DNA of 64,000 nucleotides, from the NCBI RefSeq assembly GCF_036323735.1, contig NC_086020.1:88050210-88114209 (forward strand), in the 5' to 3' direction. How positions within the stretch are numbered: the stretch's first letter is position 1; each line of letters begins with the position of its first letter. Source of the DNA: Rattus norvegicus. Its lineage: Eukaryota; Chordata; Mammalia; Rodentia; Muridae. The notes beneath the pieces were generated by a model, which saw only the letters and a list, made by a program, of their open reading frames with translations, ran no database searches and was not told the DNA's origin. Below are positions 10,991 through 23,037 of the stretch, one piece after another. The position numbers and the translations under genes were made by a program.

Positions 10991-12865
10991 GAAAGTAAAG
11001 TAAACAAACAACACCACCAACAACAAAGACAAAAACTGCAACATCTAGTGCAGTAGAGCCCCAAAGGTACAGCCACATTAACGAGGATACAGGGAATACA
11101 CAGTCAAGTCATCCAATGCAGTTTATTCAAAGTTTAAACTTCCTTTTAAAGGCAAAGCAGAAGAAAAATTTTTCATAGATTTTAGTTTTCACCAGGTGTT
11201 GTGTTCTTAGCTTGTCTTGATTCAAAGTAACTCAAAGCTCCTTGCAGAACGAGAAATCTGCCAGCACTCCAGCTCATAGATGTGTTGCATTATGAAGTAA
11301 AAACAAAGTTACTTTCTTATGAGTAAAGGATCATGAAGTCCTCTTTATGAGAAAGTGTCCTTCCTTTTTTATTTCAGAGTGCTAAGATTGGCAGGAATTT
11401 TCTGTTGCCTTGCAGTTAGCAAGCTAGGAGAATCGTCTCATGCCATTTCTCTACTAACAACAAATTACTCTTTTCTGCCTTAAGTTGCCTTTGCCAGAGG
11501 ATTTTATCACAGCACACCAATTTCTTCCAGATAGCACCTCAGTATACTTCAGTATGTGTGGTTAACAGAATAGGAAAGAGTATATAATTTTACTCAGAGG
11601 GGAATAGTATGGACTGTTTCCTGGGATAAGGAGAGCACACTTTATCAATGATCTCTGAGTTTTACTGGATAGGAAGAAAGAATATATTACATTTTGTAAT
11701 AAGTGCAGCTAGGTACAAGAGAGAGAGAATGATAAGTGCCTTCAGTGATCACAGACATGTGCATAGAAAAAAGAAAAAGAAAGCCAAACCTTCATGATGC
11801 AATTTTCTTCTTTCTAATTCAGACCTAATAAGTATTTGCTGTGGTGCATCAGTGTGATGGCTAATAGTGGCTATAAACATGGCCTCTAAGAAGAAGAACA
11901 TCAATTGAGTACTTTTCTGTTTTATGCTGACTCATCTGTATGACATTTTCTTCATTACTAATTATTAAGTTTCTAGCCCACTGTAAGCAATGCTACTCAG
12001 GTAAGGTAAGCCACAGCTGAATTAAATGGAATTCAAGCCAGGAACCCTTGTACATGCCATTAGTACCAATCCTAGATATCAGAAACATCTGTGTCTGTCT
12101 GAGTTGAGACAGCCAGGACTATATACAGAGTATAATAAAATAATTCATATACTAAATAATACTAAATAATATCTATACTAAATAATAATAAACACACATA
12201 TAGTAAATAATAAATATTCTACTTGCTTTCAATTTATTTAAATATTCTTAATTTTTTCAGTGGTCACCTAATTCTTCAATTTATAGATAAACATTTAAAG
12301 ATGAAGGTATTTTATGAGAAGCAACTCCTTAAAACTAGGTGATATTGATCTAAAGGAGACTCATATGAGACAGAGTCATTATATACCAACAAGCATATTA
12401 AGGTATAACCAGTAAAGAAGTGAGAGGTATTGTTTATATTGAGGTGTCATGTCAGGTGAATCTAGGAGAAAGACAGAACTATTCAAAGAGAGTCAAGTTA
12501 AGCAAGAGATCATTTCCTCATCCCAAGAAGTATACAAACAAAATTAAGTGAGTTATTTTTGGATGGGCTATAGTTGTGTAAGATTTCTTTTCATTCTTAT
12601 ATCAATCACATCTATGGTTTTATTCATTGTACTCTGAACATCTGTAATGCAGGTGTTTGCAACAGGAAGCTATGATCTTCAATCTAAAGTAATTAAATGC
12701 TATAGTTCAATAAATATATTTACAACATTCAATATTAAAAAATTAATAGGAAGGAGAGACTTAAAGTGCTGTACAAATGACATGATGTGATCTAATGAGG
12801 AGAATGTTTCTCTAAAGACTTTCATGAAGAATAATATATAACAAATATATGTATCTCTCTATCGA
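10991..12865. other. Non-coding DNA, unassigned
   Basis: No gene seen. A stretch near 12121-12235 is almost pure A/T with imperfect 'actaaataat' units. The remainder was not placed in a family. Confidence 0.4.
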
Positions 12866-14060
12866 ACGTCATAGGACCTCACAAAACTACGAAGCTTCTG
12901 GAGGGCAAAGGATACTGTCAGTAGGACAAAATGGCAACCATCAGAATGGGAAAAGATCTTTACAAACAAAATTAATAGCACTGATAGAGTGCTAATATCC
13001 AAAATATAGAAAGAACTCAAGAATTCCAGAGAGACAAATAGCCATATTAAAAAATGAGGTTCAGAACTAAATAAAGAATTCTTAACTGAGGAATATTGAA
13101 TGGCTGCGAAGTACCTAAAGAAATTCTTAGTCATCAGGGAAATGTAAATCAAAACAACCCTGAGATTCCACATCACACTGGTCAGAATGGTTAAGATAAA
13201 AAACTCAGGTGACAGCAAATGCTGTTTGAGGATGTGGAGAAAGAGGAACACTCCTCTGTTGTTGGTGGTTTGCAAACTGGTACAACCTCTCTGGAAATCA
13301 GTATGGAGGTTCCTCAGAAAATTGGGCATTCCACTACCTGAAGACCCAGCTATACCTCTCCTGGGCATATACCCAAAAGATGGTCCAACATACAACAAAG
13401 ATGAATACTCCACTATGTTCATAGCACCCTTATTTATAATAGCCAGAAACTGGAAAGAACCCAGATGCCCTTCAACAGAGGAATGGAGACAGAAAATGTA
13501 GTACAAATACACAATGGAGTACTACTCAGCTATCAAAAATAATGACTTCATGAAATTCATAGGCAAATGTATTGAACTAGAAAATATCATTCTGACTGAA
13601 GTAACCCAATCCCAGAAAAAAACTCACATGAGATGGCATTCATTGATAACTGAATATTAACCCAAGAGCTAGAATTACCCAACATACAATCCACAGTCCA
13701 CATGAAGCTCAAGAAGAAGGATCACCAAAATGCAGGTGCTTCACTCCTTCCTTAAAGGAGAACAAAAATATTTATAGGAAGGCATTTGGAGGCAAAGTTT
13801 TGAGCAGAGACTGAAAGAATGGCCATTCAGAGCCTGCCCCACATGAGGCCCATAGATATACAGCCACCAAAATTAGATAAGATTGATAAAACTAAGAAGT
13901 GCATGCTGACAGCAACCAAAATGTCATGGGGGCTGGATGTGGGTGGATAGTGAGGGTAACACCTTCATAGAAGAAGGGGGGGTGGGATAGGGGGCTTATG
14001 TCTGGGAAACCGGGAAAGGGAATAACATTTGAAATGTAAGTAAAATAATATAAAGAAAAA
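12866..14060 (+). mobile_element. 5'-truncated older L1 (ORF2 end plus 3' UTR)
   Basis: The sequence enters ORF2 near 12866 (matching the 'LIKLQSFCKAKDTV' region), runs through the cysteine-rich C-terminal block (about 13187-13501 in one open frame) and then the 3' UTR with its G-rich tract (about 13968-14003). It ends with 'gggaaagggaataacatttgaaatg' and an A-rich tail. Frameshifts and stops make it inactive. No clean TSD was found. It keeps the 'PLLGIYPKD' residues, so it is older than the copies at 25363 and 50562. Confidence 0.85.
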
Positions 14061-14095
14061 ACCCCAAAACAAACACAAAACAATACAAGGAATGC

Positions 14096-14350
14096 AGAAA
14101 CTGGTAGATATGAAAGAGGGGAATATCCTGGAATGAATAGGCAATAGAATATATCTCCCAAAACAGGTCACTGATTATGCAGGATTAAGGTCAAGAACCA
14201 CTAAATGGGACCTCATAAAACTAAAAGGTTTTTGAAGAAAAAATCGTCACCAATAGGACAAAGAAGCAGCCTACATAATGTGAAGAGTTTCACCAACTAA
14301 ATGTCTGACATGGGGTTAATTTCCAAAATATATAAAGAAATTAAAAAATT
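14096..14350 (+). mobile_element. Older L1 ORF2 fragment
   Basis: A diverged plus-strand copy of the ORF2 region around 'KLxEEKxGKxLE...RSRxxKWDLIKL' begins near 'gaaactggtagatatgaaag' and ends near 'aaaatatataaagaaatt'. It covers the same ORF2 segment as the start of the neighbouring L1, so it is a separate and older copy. Confidence 0.65.
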
Positions 14351-14874
14351 GAACCTTCATTTAATCTTTGCTCAAAGATCCTCTTACATAAAGGCAGATA
14401 TACAGTTTCTTTTACCCACCAATAACACACATGTTCATATAACAGCTCCTGGTTCATAATGAGTATACTATGTATATTTTCATTTTATATGAATTGCTCT
14501 GTATAAAGTTCCTGTCATTGAAGTACATTTTAAATTAATGATTGTGTAGAGTTGTCAGAAATTCAGTTTCTGTATATAGAGAGCCTTGTGAAAAGAAAGC
14601 AAATTTTACATAGGTAGAAAGCCGAAAAAGTCCAGGAGAAGAAAAACAAATTTTCCCATAGTCCTCTTTCCACATTATCCCATGATAGAACTGGAGGAAG
14701 CATTGTATCTGAGAAGAGTTATATTGAAGCCATGACTGCAGTCAGACTACCTAAAATTGAACCATAGCTCTAGTCACTGTTATTAAGGGACTTTGAAGTT
14801 CTTTGTGTCTCTTAGTTTATGACCTAACATAATAAATATATGTATCTAGAATACATCCCAACGTAAGACTGAGC
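14351..14874. other. Non-coding DNA, unassigned
   Basis: No gene or repeat recognised. Confidence 0.4.
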
Positions 14875-15280
14875 TATAAAGTGCTTTCTTTCTTTTTTTT
14901 TTTTTTATTAACTTGAGTATTTCTTATATACATTTCAAGTGTTATTCCCTTTCCCGGTTTCCGGGCAAACATCCCCCTCCCCCCTCCCCTTCCTTATGGG
15001 TGTTCCCCTCCCAACCCTCCCCCCATTGCCGCCCTCCCCCCATAGTCTAGTTCACTGGGGGTTCAGTCTTAGCAGGACCCAGGGCTTCCCCTTCCACTGG
15101 TGCTCTTACTAGGATATTCATTGCTACCTATGGGGTCAGAGTCCAGGGTCAGTCCATGTATAGTCTTTAGGTAGTGGCTTAGTCCCTGGAAGCTCTGGTT
15201 GCTTGACATTGTTGTACTTTTGGGGTCTCGAGCCCCTTCAAGCTCTTCCAGTTCTTTCTCTGATTATAAAGTGCTTTCTT
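14875..15280 (-). mobile_element. Short 5'-truncated L1 3' UTR, 16-bp TSD
   Basis: TATAAAGTGCTTTCTT flanks the insert perfectly (14875-14890 and 15265-15280). The insert, 14891-15264, begins with poly-T and reads on the minus strand as the rat L1 3' UTR, including the G-rich tract and the 'cttgaagggg' block. At the filled site, the plus strand after the TSD reads TTTCTT/AA, close to the L1 endonuclease preference TTTT/AA. The perfect TSD and close match to the young copies suggest a recent insertion. Confidence 0.95.
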
Positions 15281-16213
15281 AATGCATGCCACATGGTGTT
15301 TATGAGGTGGAAAAGTAATAAGTCAATTTTTGAGCCATGTAGATTTGACTCAGATTAGAGTATTTGCATAGAGACAAGTGATTGTAATCAACTTCAGGAG
15401 CTCAGTACATAGTTGACTGCCTCCTTTGCAGGGCTGCTGTGCTGGTCCTCATTCTATAGGAGTAGATGGTAGTTAGAAGTTGCTTACTTAATGATGGGTA
15501 TTATTCAGAAAGAAACGAAAATAGATGTTTCCTAAGTTTTGCCATCAGAGGCCTATTTCAAATGACCTATTCCTAATGATACCTGCTAGTATTATATCAT
15601 TTCCCCAAATCCTACTGTAAGCTGCTTCCAAGGATTACAAAACATGACATTAAAATCAAAGTGTAGAATCTATGATAGACATCTTCCTATCATCCAAATT
15701 TTTGCGAATAAAATTTCTGAAGAGAATAGACTTTATAGTTTTACAGTTTCTAGTTTTATAACTTATGATCTCTCATTAGTCCATTTAATATTAGACATTA
15801 TATATTAGGCAGATTATTTGCCGTAAAGATATAATGCAAAAGCACAGAATGACCACAGAAACATTACAAACAGAGAAGAAAATGGATCAGGAATCCACGG
15901 TCCCCATAAAAGGCATGTGCCAAGCAAGCTCAGTCCTTCCCACTCTGTCCATTTAAAGGTCTCAAAATTATTCTAATAAATCTACTCTAGGGACCCAGCT
16001 ATTAAAACTCATGGCACACTAGAAAACTAACCCGCACCATTGCATTTGTATTAGCCATCCATAACCTCCTCATTTTTTTCTCAGCAGTGAAAAGGGAATT
16101 CCAAGACAGTAATTTACAGAAATTCAGTCATGATAAAATGTTATTTTACCAACATGAAAGTTTGATTACTGTAAGCATTTAGGGAAGTTTCAAGAGTAAG
16201 GAGAGAAGAAGTG
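15281..16213. other. Non-coding DNA, unassigned
   Basis: No gene or repeat family recognised with confidence. Confidence 0.4.
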
Positions 16214-16536
16214 AGTAGATGTAGGGAGCTGCGACATGCCGTGCCTCAAAGATCGCGCTGGTTTCTGCCTTCCACCCTCCCAACGGTGAGCGATCCTTGT
16301 AGTAAACAAGTCCTTATTTGGCTACGCCTGCCTGGCCTACTAGCTTCCACATAGTGACAGCCTATCTGCATGACCCACTTGGCTTGCTAGGATTGGCCAG
16401 CGTTAGCTATTTAAGTGTGGTGCGGGGGCTTCCCGGGGTCAGAAGATTGTATCAAGGTTCCTGAGTAAAACTGCTTGAAGAAGATGTTCGCTGGTCGTGT
16501 CTTCCTTGCTGGTCGAGGTTGGGCGCAGCAGGTAGA
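16214..16536 (+). mobile_element. ERVK-type (IAP-related) solo LTR
   Basis: The LTR proper is 16220-16530 (311 bp), starting TGTAGGGAGCTGCGAC and ending GCGCAGCA. Six bases on each side match with one change (AGTAGA 16214-16219, GGTAGA 16531-16536), as expected for an ERVK integration. Inside are an 'attggcc' box (about 16391), a TATA-like 'tatttaag' (16408-16415), a weak poly(A) signal AGTAAA (16464-16469) and a block 'gaagaagatgttcgctggtcg' like the R/U5 of IAP LTRs. No internal retroviral sequence or second LTR lies next to it, so it is a solo LTR left by LTR-LTR recombination. Confidence 0.8.
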
Positions 16537-16689
16537 GAATACTACAGGGCGAAACTGAACCTAAAACTACGGTCTAATGTCATAAATTCAAGTCTGAGAT
16601 TCTTTTCTGCATAGGATAGGTTACAGTAGGCACTTCCTCTATGTGACTCAAACTCTATCCCACCAAATGAACAGAGTAATAAGAAAATA

Positions 16690-17890
16690 GCAGCGGATGT
16701 ACCCTGGCATCACAACTTTCTGTACCCAGATCCCATGGGGGAGATAGCTGAATTCTCAGAAGTATGGACAATCCTGAGACCTCAGGGGAGATGACTACTT
16801 CTGCTCACAATCCTGCATCAAGAGGAACCTGCCTGGAACGGTCTGGACACAGGAATCTAGAAGCAGTCAGAGATAGGATCCTTCTGGTATCTGCCTGTGC
16901 CTTGAGCTGAAAGCCAGATTCTAGGAGTGCTGAAACACCTAAAAGCAGAGGTAAGACCATGACTTGTACCTGGTCCCACAGTTCTCTGTACCAAGATCCC
17001 CTGGAGAGAAAGCAGGACTCTCAGAAGTGCAGAAAACCCTGAGAGCACAAGAGAAACCAAAACTCCTTCTCATATTCCTGATCCAAGAGGAACTCGCCTG
17101 GAGCACTCTGGAAAGAGGAAGGCAGGAGCAGTCTGGAACAGGATTCTCACCTTTTCCAACTACTCCCAGAGCTGACCCTGTGACTCAACTCTCTGTAACC
17201 AGATGCCACTGGGAGAAAAACCAGTCTCCAGGAGGGCTGACAAACAGGCTTACAGGAGAGTCAAACCACTATCAGAGATGGGAAGAGAGGCTAACACAAA
17301 AAACAACAAGAGAGCAAGAGGCAAGTGCAAGAACCTAGCAATAGAAACAAAGACTACTTGGAATGGTCAGAGTCCTGTTCTCCCAACAAAGGAAATACTG
17401 GATATCCCAAAACACCAGAAAAAGCAAGATTTGGATTTAAAATCACAAATCAATGATGATGTTAGGGGACTTTAAGAAGGAAAAAATAAAGTTTCCCTTA
17501 AAGAAATATAGGACAACACAGGTAAACAGGTAGAAACCCTTAAAGAGAAAATCCCTTAAAGAATTACAGGAAAAGATAACCAAATAGGTGAAGGAATTGA
17601 AGAAAAAAGCATCCAGGATCTAAAAATTGAAATAGAAACAATGAAAATATGACAGAGAATAAAAACCCTGGAGATAGAAAAACAAGGAATGAGATCGGGA
17701 GTCATAGACACAAGCATCACCAAGAGAATACAAGAGACACAAAAGAGAATCTCAGAGGTGAAAGATATCACAGAAAACATTAAACTAACTGTTAAAGAAA
17801 ATATAAAAGGCAAAACTAACTCAAAACATCCAGGAAATCCAGGACACAATGAAATGATCAAACCTAAGGATAATAGATACAGAAAAAAGA
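16690..17890 (+). mobile_element. Old L1, 5' UTR and first part of ORF1
   Basis: The 5' UTR (about 16690-17270) contains three imperfect tandem units, each with a block like 'ctctgtaccaagatccc' (starting near 16711, 16977 and 17182). ORF1 relics follow. They include 'agactacttggaatggtcagagtcc', a lysine/glutamate-rich coiled-coil stretch (17430-17860) and 'atccaggaaatccaggacacaatgaa'. The copy stops near 17890 at 'cctaaggataatagatacagaa' and another L1 5' UTR starts at once. Many stops and frameshifts; inactive. Confidence 0.8.
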
Positions 17891-18691
17891 GAAGGTGGTT
17901 GCTGCCCTTGCAGAGAACAGAAAGTCAGCCATCAGGAGCAACTACACAGCTGTGAGCAGAGGTAAGACCAACTTTTCTTCTCCAAGTGACCTGCCTGATG
18001 AATTCAGGCCACACACAGTCAGAAGTCTTCTGGGACCGGACATTTCTGGTATCTGGCTGTGGCCCAAACTTTTCTGATCCCAGCCCACAGCTCCCTTGTC
18101 CCAAATTCCATGGGAGAGAGAGATGAACACCCAGATGTGCAGACAATCCTGAGATTGCAGGGCAGGACAGACTGTCATATCTGCACACTTTTGCCCACAT
18201 GCCTGGCCCAAAAGGAAGCTGCATAGTGCCTCTGGATAGGAATATAGGAGCAGTCAGCTGCAGGAGCTATGCAGCCCAGATCTGCAGCTGGATCTGAAAA
18301 GAATTGGTCCAAAAAGTTCCCTGCACCCAAATCCAGTATGGGAGGAGAGCTAGACCCCCAGAGGCACAGACACGCCTGAGAACTCAGAGGAGACTACTCT
18401 CTGCCCACATTCCCAACTCAAGAGAGAAACGCATAGTACCATCTGTGTCCCATGTGCACAGGGACCTAGGAGCAGTAGGGGCAGGACCCTTCTGGTTGCT
18501 GCCCTCACAGAGAACTGAAAGCCAACCACCAGGAGTGACTAAATGTCCGAGAGCATAAACTCTGTTCTCATAACTGGCTGAAATAAAACAGGAAAAGAGG
18601 TGTAGACTACAGGACTGCTGAAACACAGTCCCATAGGAAGGTAAAGCTACCATCAGAAACAGTAAGACAAGCTACCAGCAGAGATAACCTG

Positions 18692-20028
18692 ATGGGGAGA
18701 GGCAAGCTCAGGAAACCAAGCAACAAAAACAAACACTACTTGGCATTGTCAGAGCCCAGTTTGCCCACCAAAGCAAACACTGGATATACAAGCACACCAG
18801 AAAAGCAAGATCTAGATTTAAAATCATATTTTATCATGATAATGAAGGATTTTAAGAAGGTCATAAAAAAAACTCCCTTAAGGAAAGACAGGACAACACA
18901 AGTAAGCAAGTAAAAGCACTTAAAGAGGAAACAAAAATTCCTTAATGAACTACAGGAAAACACAGCAAAACAGAGGAAGCAATTGAACAAAACCATAAGG
19001 AGTTAAAAATGAAAATAGGAACAATAAAGAAAGCAAAAAGGGAGACAACCCTAGAAATATAAAACCTGGGGAAGAGATCATGAGTCATAGATGCAAGCAT
19101 TATTAACAGAATACAAGAGATAGAAGAGAGAATCTCAGGAGCAGAATATTCCAGAGAAAACATTGGTACTACTGTCAATGATAATGTAAAACAGAAAAAG
19201 GTCCTAGCCCAAAACATACAGGAAATCCAGGAAACAATGAGATCAAGCCTAAGGATAACAGGGACAGAAGAGAGTGAAGGAGCCCAACTCAAAGGACCAG
19301 TAAATATCTTCAACAAAATCATAGAAGAAAATTTCCCTAACCTAAAGAAAGAGATCCTATAAACATACAAAAAGGCTACAGAACTCCAAATAAATTGGAC
19401 TAGGAGAGAAATTCCTCCCGTCACATAATAGTCAAAACACCAAATGCACAAAACAAAGAAAGAATATTAAAAGCAGTAAAGGAAAAAGGTCAAGTAACAT
19501 ATAAAGACAAACCTATCAGAATTACATCAGACTATGAAAACTTGATAGGAGTTACAGTATCAGCATAGTAACATACTAACAAATATAGTTTTCTATTATA
19601 ACCAGCTTTCAGGCTTAATGCCTCTAAAACAGTATCCAAATATTCGACTGTTGGTTAATGTCTGTAAGTAATAGAGTCTAAGAGGAAATTGCAACCAAGA
19701 AAGAACTTTATGAAGAAGCGCTTTTAGGATTAACAGGGGAATTAAAAAAAAAAAAAAAAAAAAGAATTACATCAGACTTCTCACCAGAGACTGTGAAAGC
19801 CAAAAGATCCTGGACAGATGTCATGCAGACCCTAAGAGAAAACAAATGACAGCCAAGGCTACTATATTCAGCAAAACTATCAATTAACATTGAGGGAGAA
19901 ACAAGATATTCCACAACAAAACCAAATTTGCATAATATCTTTCTAAAAATCCAGCCCTACAAAGGATAATAAATGACAAAACCCAACACAAAAAGGGAAA
20001 CTGCATTATAGAAAAAGCAAGAAAATAA
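18692..20028 (+). pseudogene. L1 ORF1 pseudogene
   Basis: ORF1p is the RNA-binding chaperone of the L1 ribonucleoprotein. The first 73 codons are open (Met-Gly-Arg-Gly-Lys start, then a 'PEKQDLDLKSYF' block). Frameshifts follow through the coiled-coil part. The RNA-recognition part ('acatcagacttctcaccagagactgtgaaagcc') is still recognisable after the inserted retrocopy. The expected C-terminal 'EARN' stop region lies at about 20013-20028. It is not translatable. Confidence 0.8.
19518..19778 (+). mobile_element. Small poly(A) retrocopy of unknown origin inside L1 ORF1, 16-bp TSD
   Basis: AGAATTACATCAGACT occurs at 19518-19533 and 19763-19778. Between them, 19534-19762 (229 bp) interrupts an otherwise continuous ORF1 alignment and ends in about 20 A residues. 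That is the hallmark of an L1-mediated insertion of some other transcript. I could not match the 208-bp body to L1, B1, B2, ID, 7SK or an mRNA I know, and no AATAAA precedes the tail. Confidence 0.85.
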
Positions 20029-20642
20029 TCTCGTTGGAACAAAACCAAAAGAAAAGAAGCACACAAACATAATCCCACCTCTAAATATGAAATTAACAGG
20101 AAGCAACATTCACTATTCCTTAATATCTCTCAACATCAATGGACTCAATTTCCCAATAAAAGACACAGATTGACAGATGGAATACTTAAAGAGGACCCAG
20201 CGTTTTTCTGCCTACTGGAAACACACCTCAGAGCCAAAGACAGACACTACCTCAGAGTAAAATCCTGGGAAACCACTTTCCGATCAAATGTTATGAAGAA
20301 ACAAGCTGGAGTAGCCATTCAAATATTGAATAAAATCAACGTTCAACCAAAACTCATCAAAAAAGATAAGGAAGGACACTTAATATTAACCAAAGGAAAA
20401 ATCCAACAAGATAAACTCTCAACCCTAAACATCTATGCTCCAAATACAAGGGCACCTACATTCATAAAAGAAACCTTACTAAAGCTCAAAGCACACATTG
20501 CACCTCACACAATAATAGTAGATTTCAACACCCCATTCTCATCAATGGACAGATCATGGAAACATAAATTAAACAGATTAGACAGACTAACAGAAGTCAT
20601 GAACCAAATGGACTTAACAGATATTTATAGAACATTCTATAT
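20029..20642 (+). pseudogene. L1 ORF2 endonuclease-domain fragment
   Basis: The N-terminal endonuclease domain of ORF2 is partly open (20170-20640). Recognisable blocks are 'LLETHLRAKDRHYLRV', 'LNIYAPNTRAP' and 'FNTPFSSMDRSWK'. The first Met region and the early catalytic Asn lie upstream in decayed frame, and the catalytic 'GDFN' motif reads 'VDFN'. The fragment ends at 'DIYRTFY', where the sequence changes strand. Confidence 0.85.
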
Positions 20643-21900
20643 TCTATTGCTCAGTAATACTGCTTGAGGTCAGGGATGATGATTCCCCCAGAGGTTCTTA
20701 TATTGTTGAGGATAATTTTTGCTATGCTGGGTTTTCATTATTCCAAATAAATTTACAAATTGCTCTTTCTATCTCTATGAAGAATTAAGTTGAAATTTTG
20801 ATGGAGATTGAATTGAATTTGTAGATTGCTTTTGGCAATGGCCATTTTACTATATTAATCCTGCCAATCCAAGAGCATGGGTAGTCTTTCCGTCTTCTGA
20901 GATCTTCAATTTCTTTCTTTAGAAACTTTAAGTTTTTTCAAAGAGATCTTTCACTTGCTTGGTTAGGGTCACACTGAAGCATTTTATGTTATTTGGGACT
21001 AATGTGACTAATGACTAATCATTTCCCTAAACTTTTTCTCAGCCTGTTTATCTTTTGAGTAGAGGAAGGCTTCTGACTTATTTGAGTTAATTTTATACTC
21101 AACCACTTTGCTGAAGTTGTTTAAAAGGCTAAATAATTCTCTTTTGGAACTTTTTGGGTCACATACATATACTATCATATCTTCTACATATAGTGATACC
21201 TTGAGTTCTTCCTTTCCAGTTTGATACCATCTATTCTTCTTATTCTATATACTTTCTTTTCACTGTGTTCAAGATTTCCTGGATGATTTATTCTAGGCGT
21301 TTCTGAGATTTCAGTTTTCTTTGACCAATGTATTCACTCCGTGTATTAAACTTACAATGTCTGATATTATGTCTTCTGTCTCTTCTATTTACTTAGTAAT
21401 GCATGCCTCTGTTATTCTTGTTTCAGTTTCTAAAATTTTCATTTCAATTGTTTCTTCCATTTGGAGATTATTTATTGATGATATTTCCCCTTTCAAATGG
21501 AAAAAAATTATTCATTTTCTTCCACTATGTGCTTTCAAATATTTCTTTATGTAATTTATTCATTTCTTCTTTAAGTTCTCTCATATTCATATAGACTTTT
21601 AAAAGGTCTTTTATTTGTGATTCATTAATTCTAGCATTCAGTAGTATAGTTTCCTGACTCTAGTGATTTTTATTGTGTTTTTAAGCCAGACTGTATGTGA
21701 GATTGTGAATGTTGTAACTTTGTTTGCTTATATTCTGACCTTGTCTTTGTTGGATGGGTGCTTTCTTTTCTCTTATTATTAGGGGAGTATTTTTCTATGT
21801 AATGCCTCTATGAAAACATTCTGGTAGCCTCATGAGTGTGGGAACTAAGAGTGTCAAGTAAAATATGTTTTCTGGCATAGAAACCTCTCAATTAGGAATG
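20643..21900 (-). mobile_element. Opposite-strand L1 fragment (ORF2 RT region, then ORF1/5' region)
   Basis: From 20643 the minus strand matches the ORF2 reverse transcriptase/thumb segment (compare 27245-27840), up to about 21250. The remaining part to about 21900 resembles older rodent L1 ORF1 and 5' region on the minus strand ('tgtgttcaagatttcctggatg', coiled-coil codons). It therefore skips a large part of ORF2. Second half less certain than the first. Confidence 0.65.
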
Positions 21901-21930
21901 AGAAAGAGGCTGGGAGCAAATAAGAGCTTG

Positions 21931-21933
<3 letters not shown>

Positions 21934-21969
<36 letters not shown>
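21934..21969. repeat. (GA)n microsatellite
   Basis: An uninterrupted GA run of about 17 units. It interrupts the open frame at 21865-22050, which is not a gene. Confidence 0.95.
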
Positions 21970-21970
<1 letters not shown>

Positions 21971-22839
21971 ACTATTTCTATATTTGCTTAGTAAGTCTCC
22001 TGGGTATTGAGTCAGAGAATGGGAAAAGAACACAGCAGAAGTTTTTTTGAAGACATTGGGACTAGAAGACTTTGAGAAATGAAGGGAGAGTTTATGATCT
22101 GTAATTAGTCAACCTACATCCCTGACAGGCGTGACCTGTTTCCAGCAAAGTGCTTCCTGGTGGAGGGACTTGGCATAAAGCAAGGAGAATGGGGGGACTT
22201 TAAAGAAGCTCTGTGGGATCAATTGGAACTAGGGTCAGGCAGAGGGTTGTGTCAAGAGAAAGTGTCTTAATTTAGCCTGGGGATGAGCTGGCATTTGGAA
22301 GAACAAATGAGAGATGAAAATCTGGAGTAAGCCTATATGATTTCCTGGTATAAAATCAATTTTCAGTGTTCCTTTGAGTATCCTTCTTAACCTCCCATTG
22401 TGTTTCAAAAAATCTATACTATTAAATTTGCAATTGACAAATACAAAACCTCATTTGAGACCTATATATAATCACATGTATAAAATTTGTTTAATAACTG
22501 AGTATATACCATCATACTAGTCACACACAGAAAACAATTATTCTTTAAAATGGTGGGGTGGGGTAATTTTGAAATTTGACTATGGTTAATCTTTCAACTT
22601 TTTTCCTTCCCTTCCTCTTCCTCTTATTTGTTGCCTCCATGTCTTCCTTTTACTGCTTCTCATTCTTATTTTCTCATTCCTTCTTTCTCAGACTAAGTCT
22701 CATGGTGAGTGTCAGAATGGCCTGCACTTCTGGGCTGAGTTGATTCTCCTCTATCAGCTCCCAAGAGCTTGGACTAAAACTATATCCATCCATGCAGTTT
22801 GCATGGGTAGTGTTACAAGCCCAATTGGATAGGTCATAA
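21970..22839. other. Non-coding DNA, unassigned
   Basis: No gene seen. A pyrimidine-rich stretch lies at about 22600-22690. Part of this could be old L1 sequence linked to the next feature, but I cannot show it. Confidence 0.35.
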
Positions 22840-23000
22840 CACTCAAATATTTTGGAAACCTACTATTCAGCTATTAATAACCAGATATCATGAGTTTTGC
22901 AGGCAAATGGATGGAACTAGAAAATATCATTCTGCGAGAGGCATCTCAGACCCAAAAGGATATTCATGGTATGTCTCACTAATAAGCAGATATTACCAAA

Positions 23001-23037
<37 letters not shown>

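Larger units (their letters stand above)
17891..20642 (+). mobile_element. Second L1 5' half, head-to-tail with the first
   Basis: It begins with 5' UTR sequence ('ttgctgcccttgcagagaac'), contains a second partial unit (about 18300-18560), then ORF1 from ATG 18692 to a stop near 20026-20028, and the start of ORF2 (endonuclease domain) to about 20642. There the homology switches abruptly to L1 on the opposite strand. A separate small retrocopy interrupts ORF1 at 19534-19762. Confidence 0.8.
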
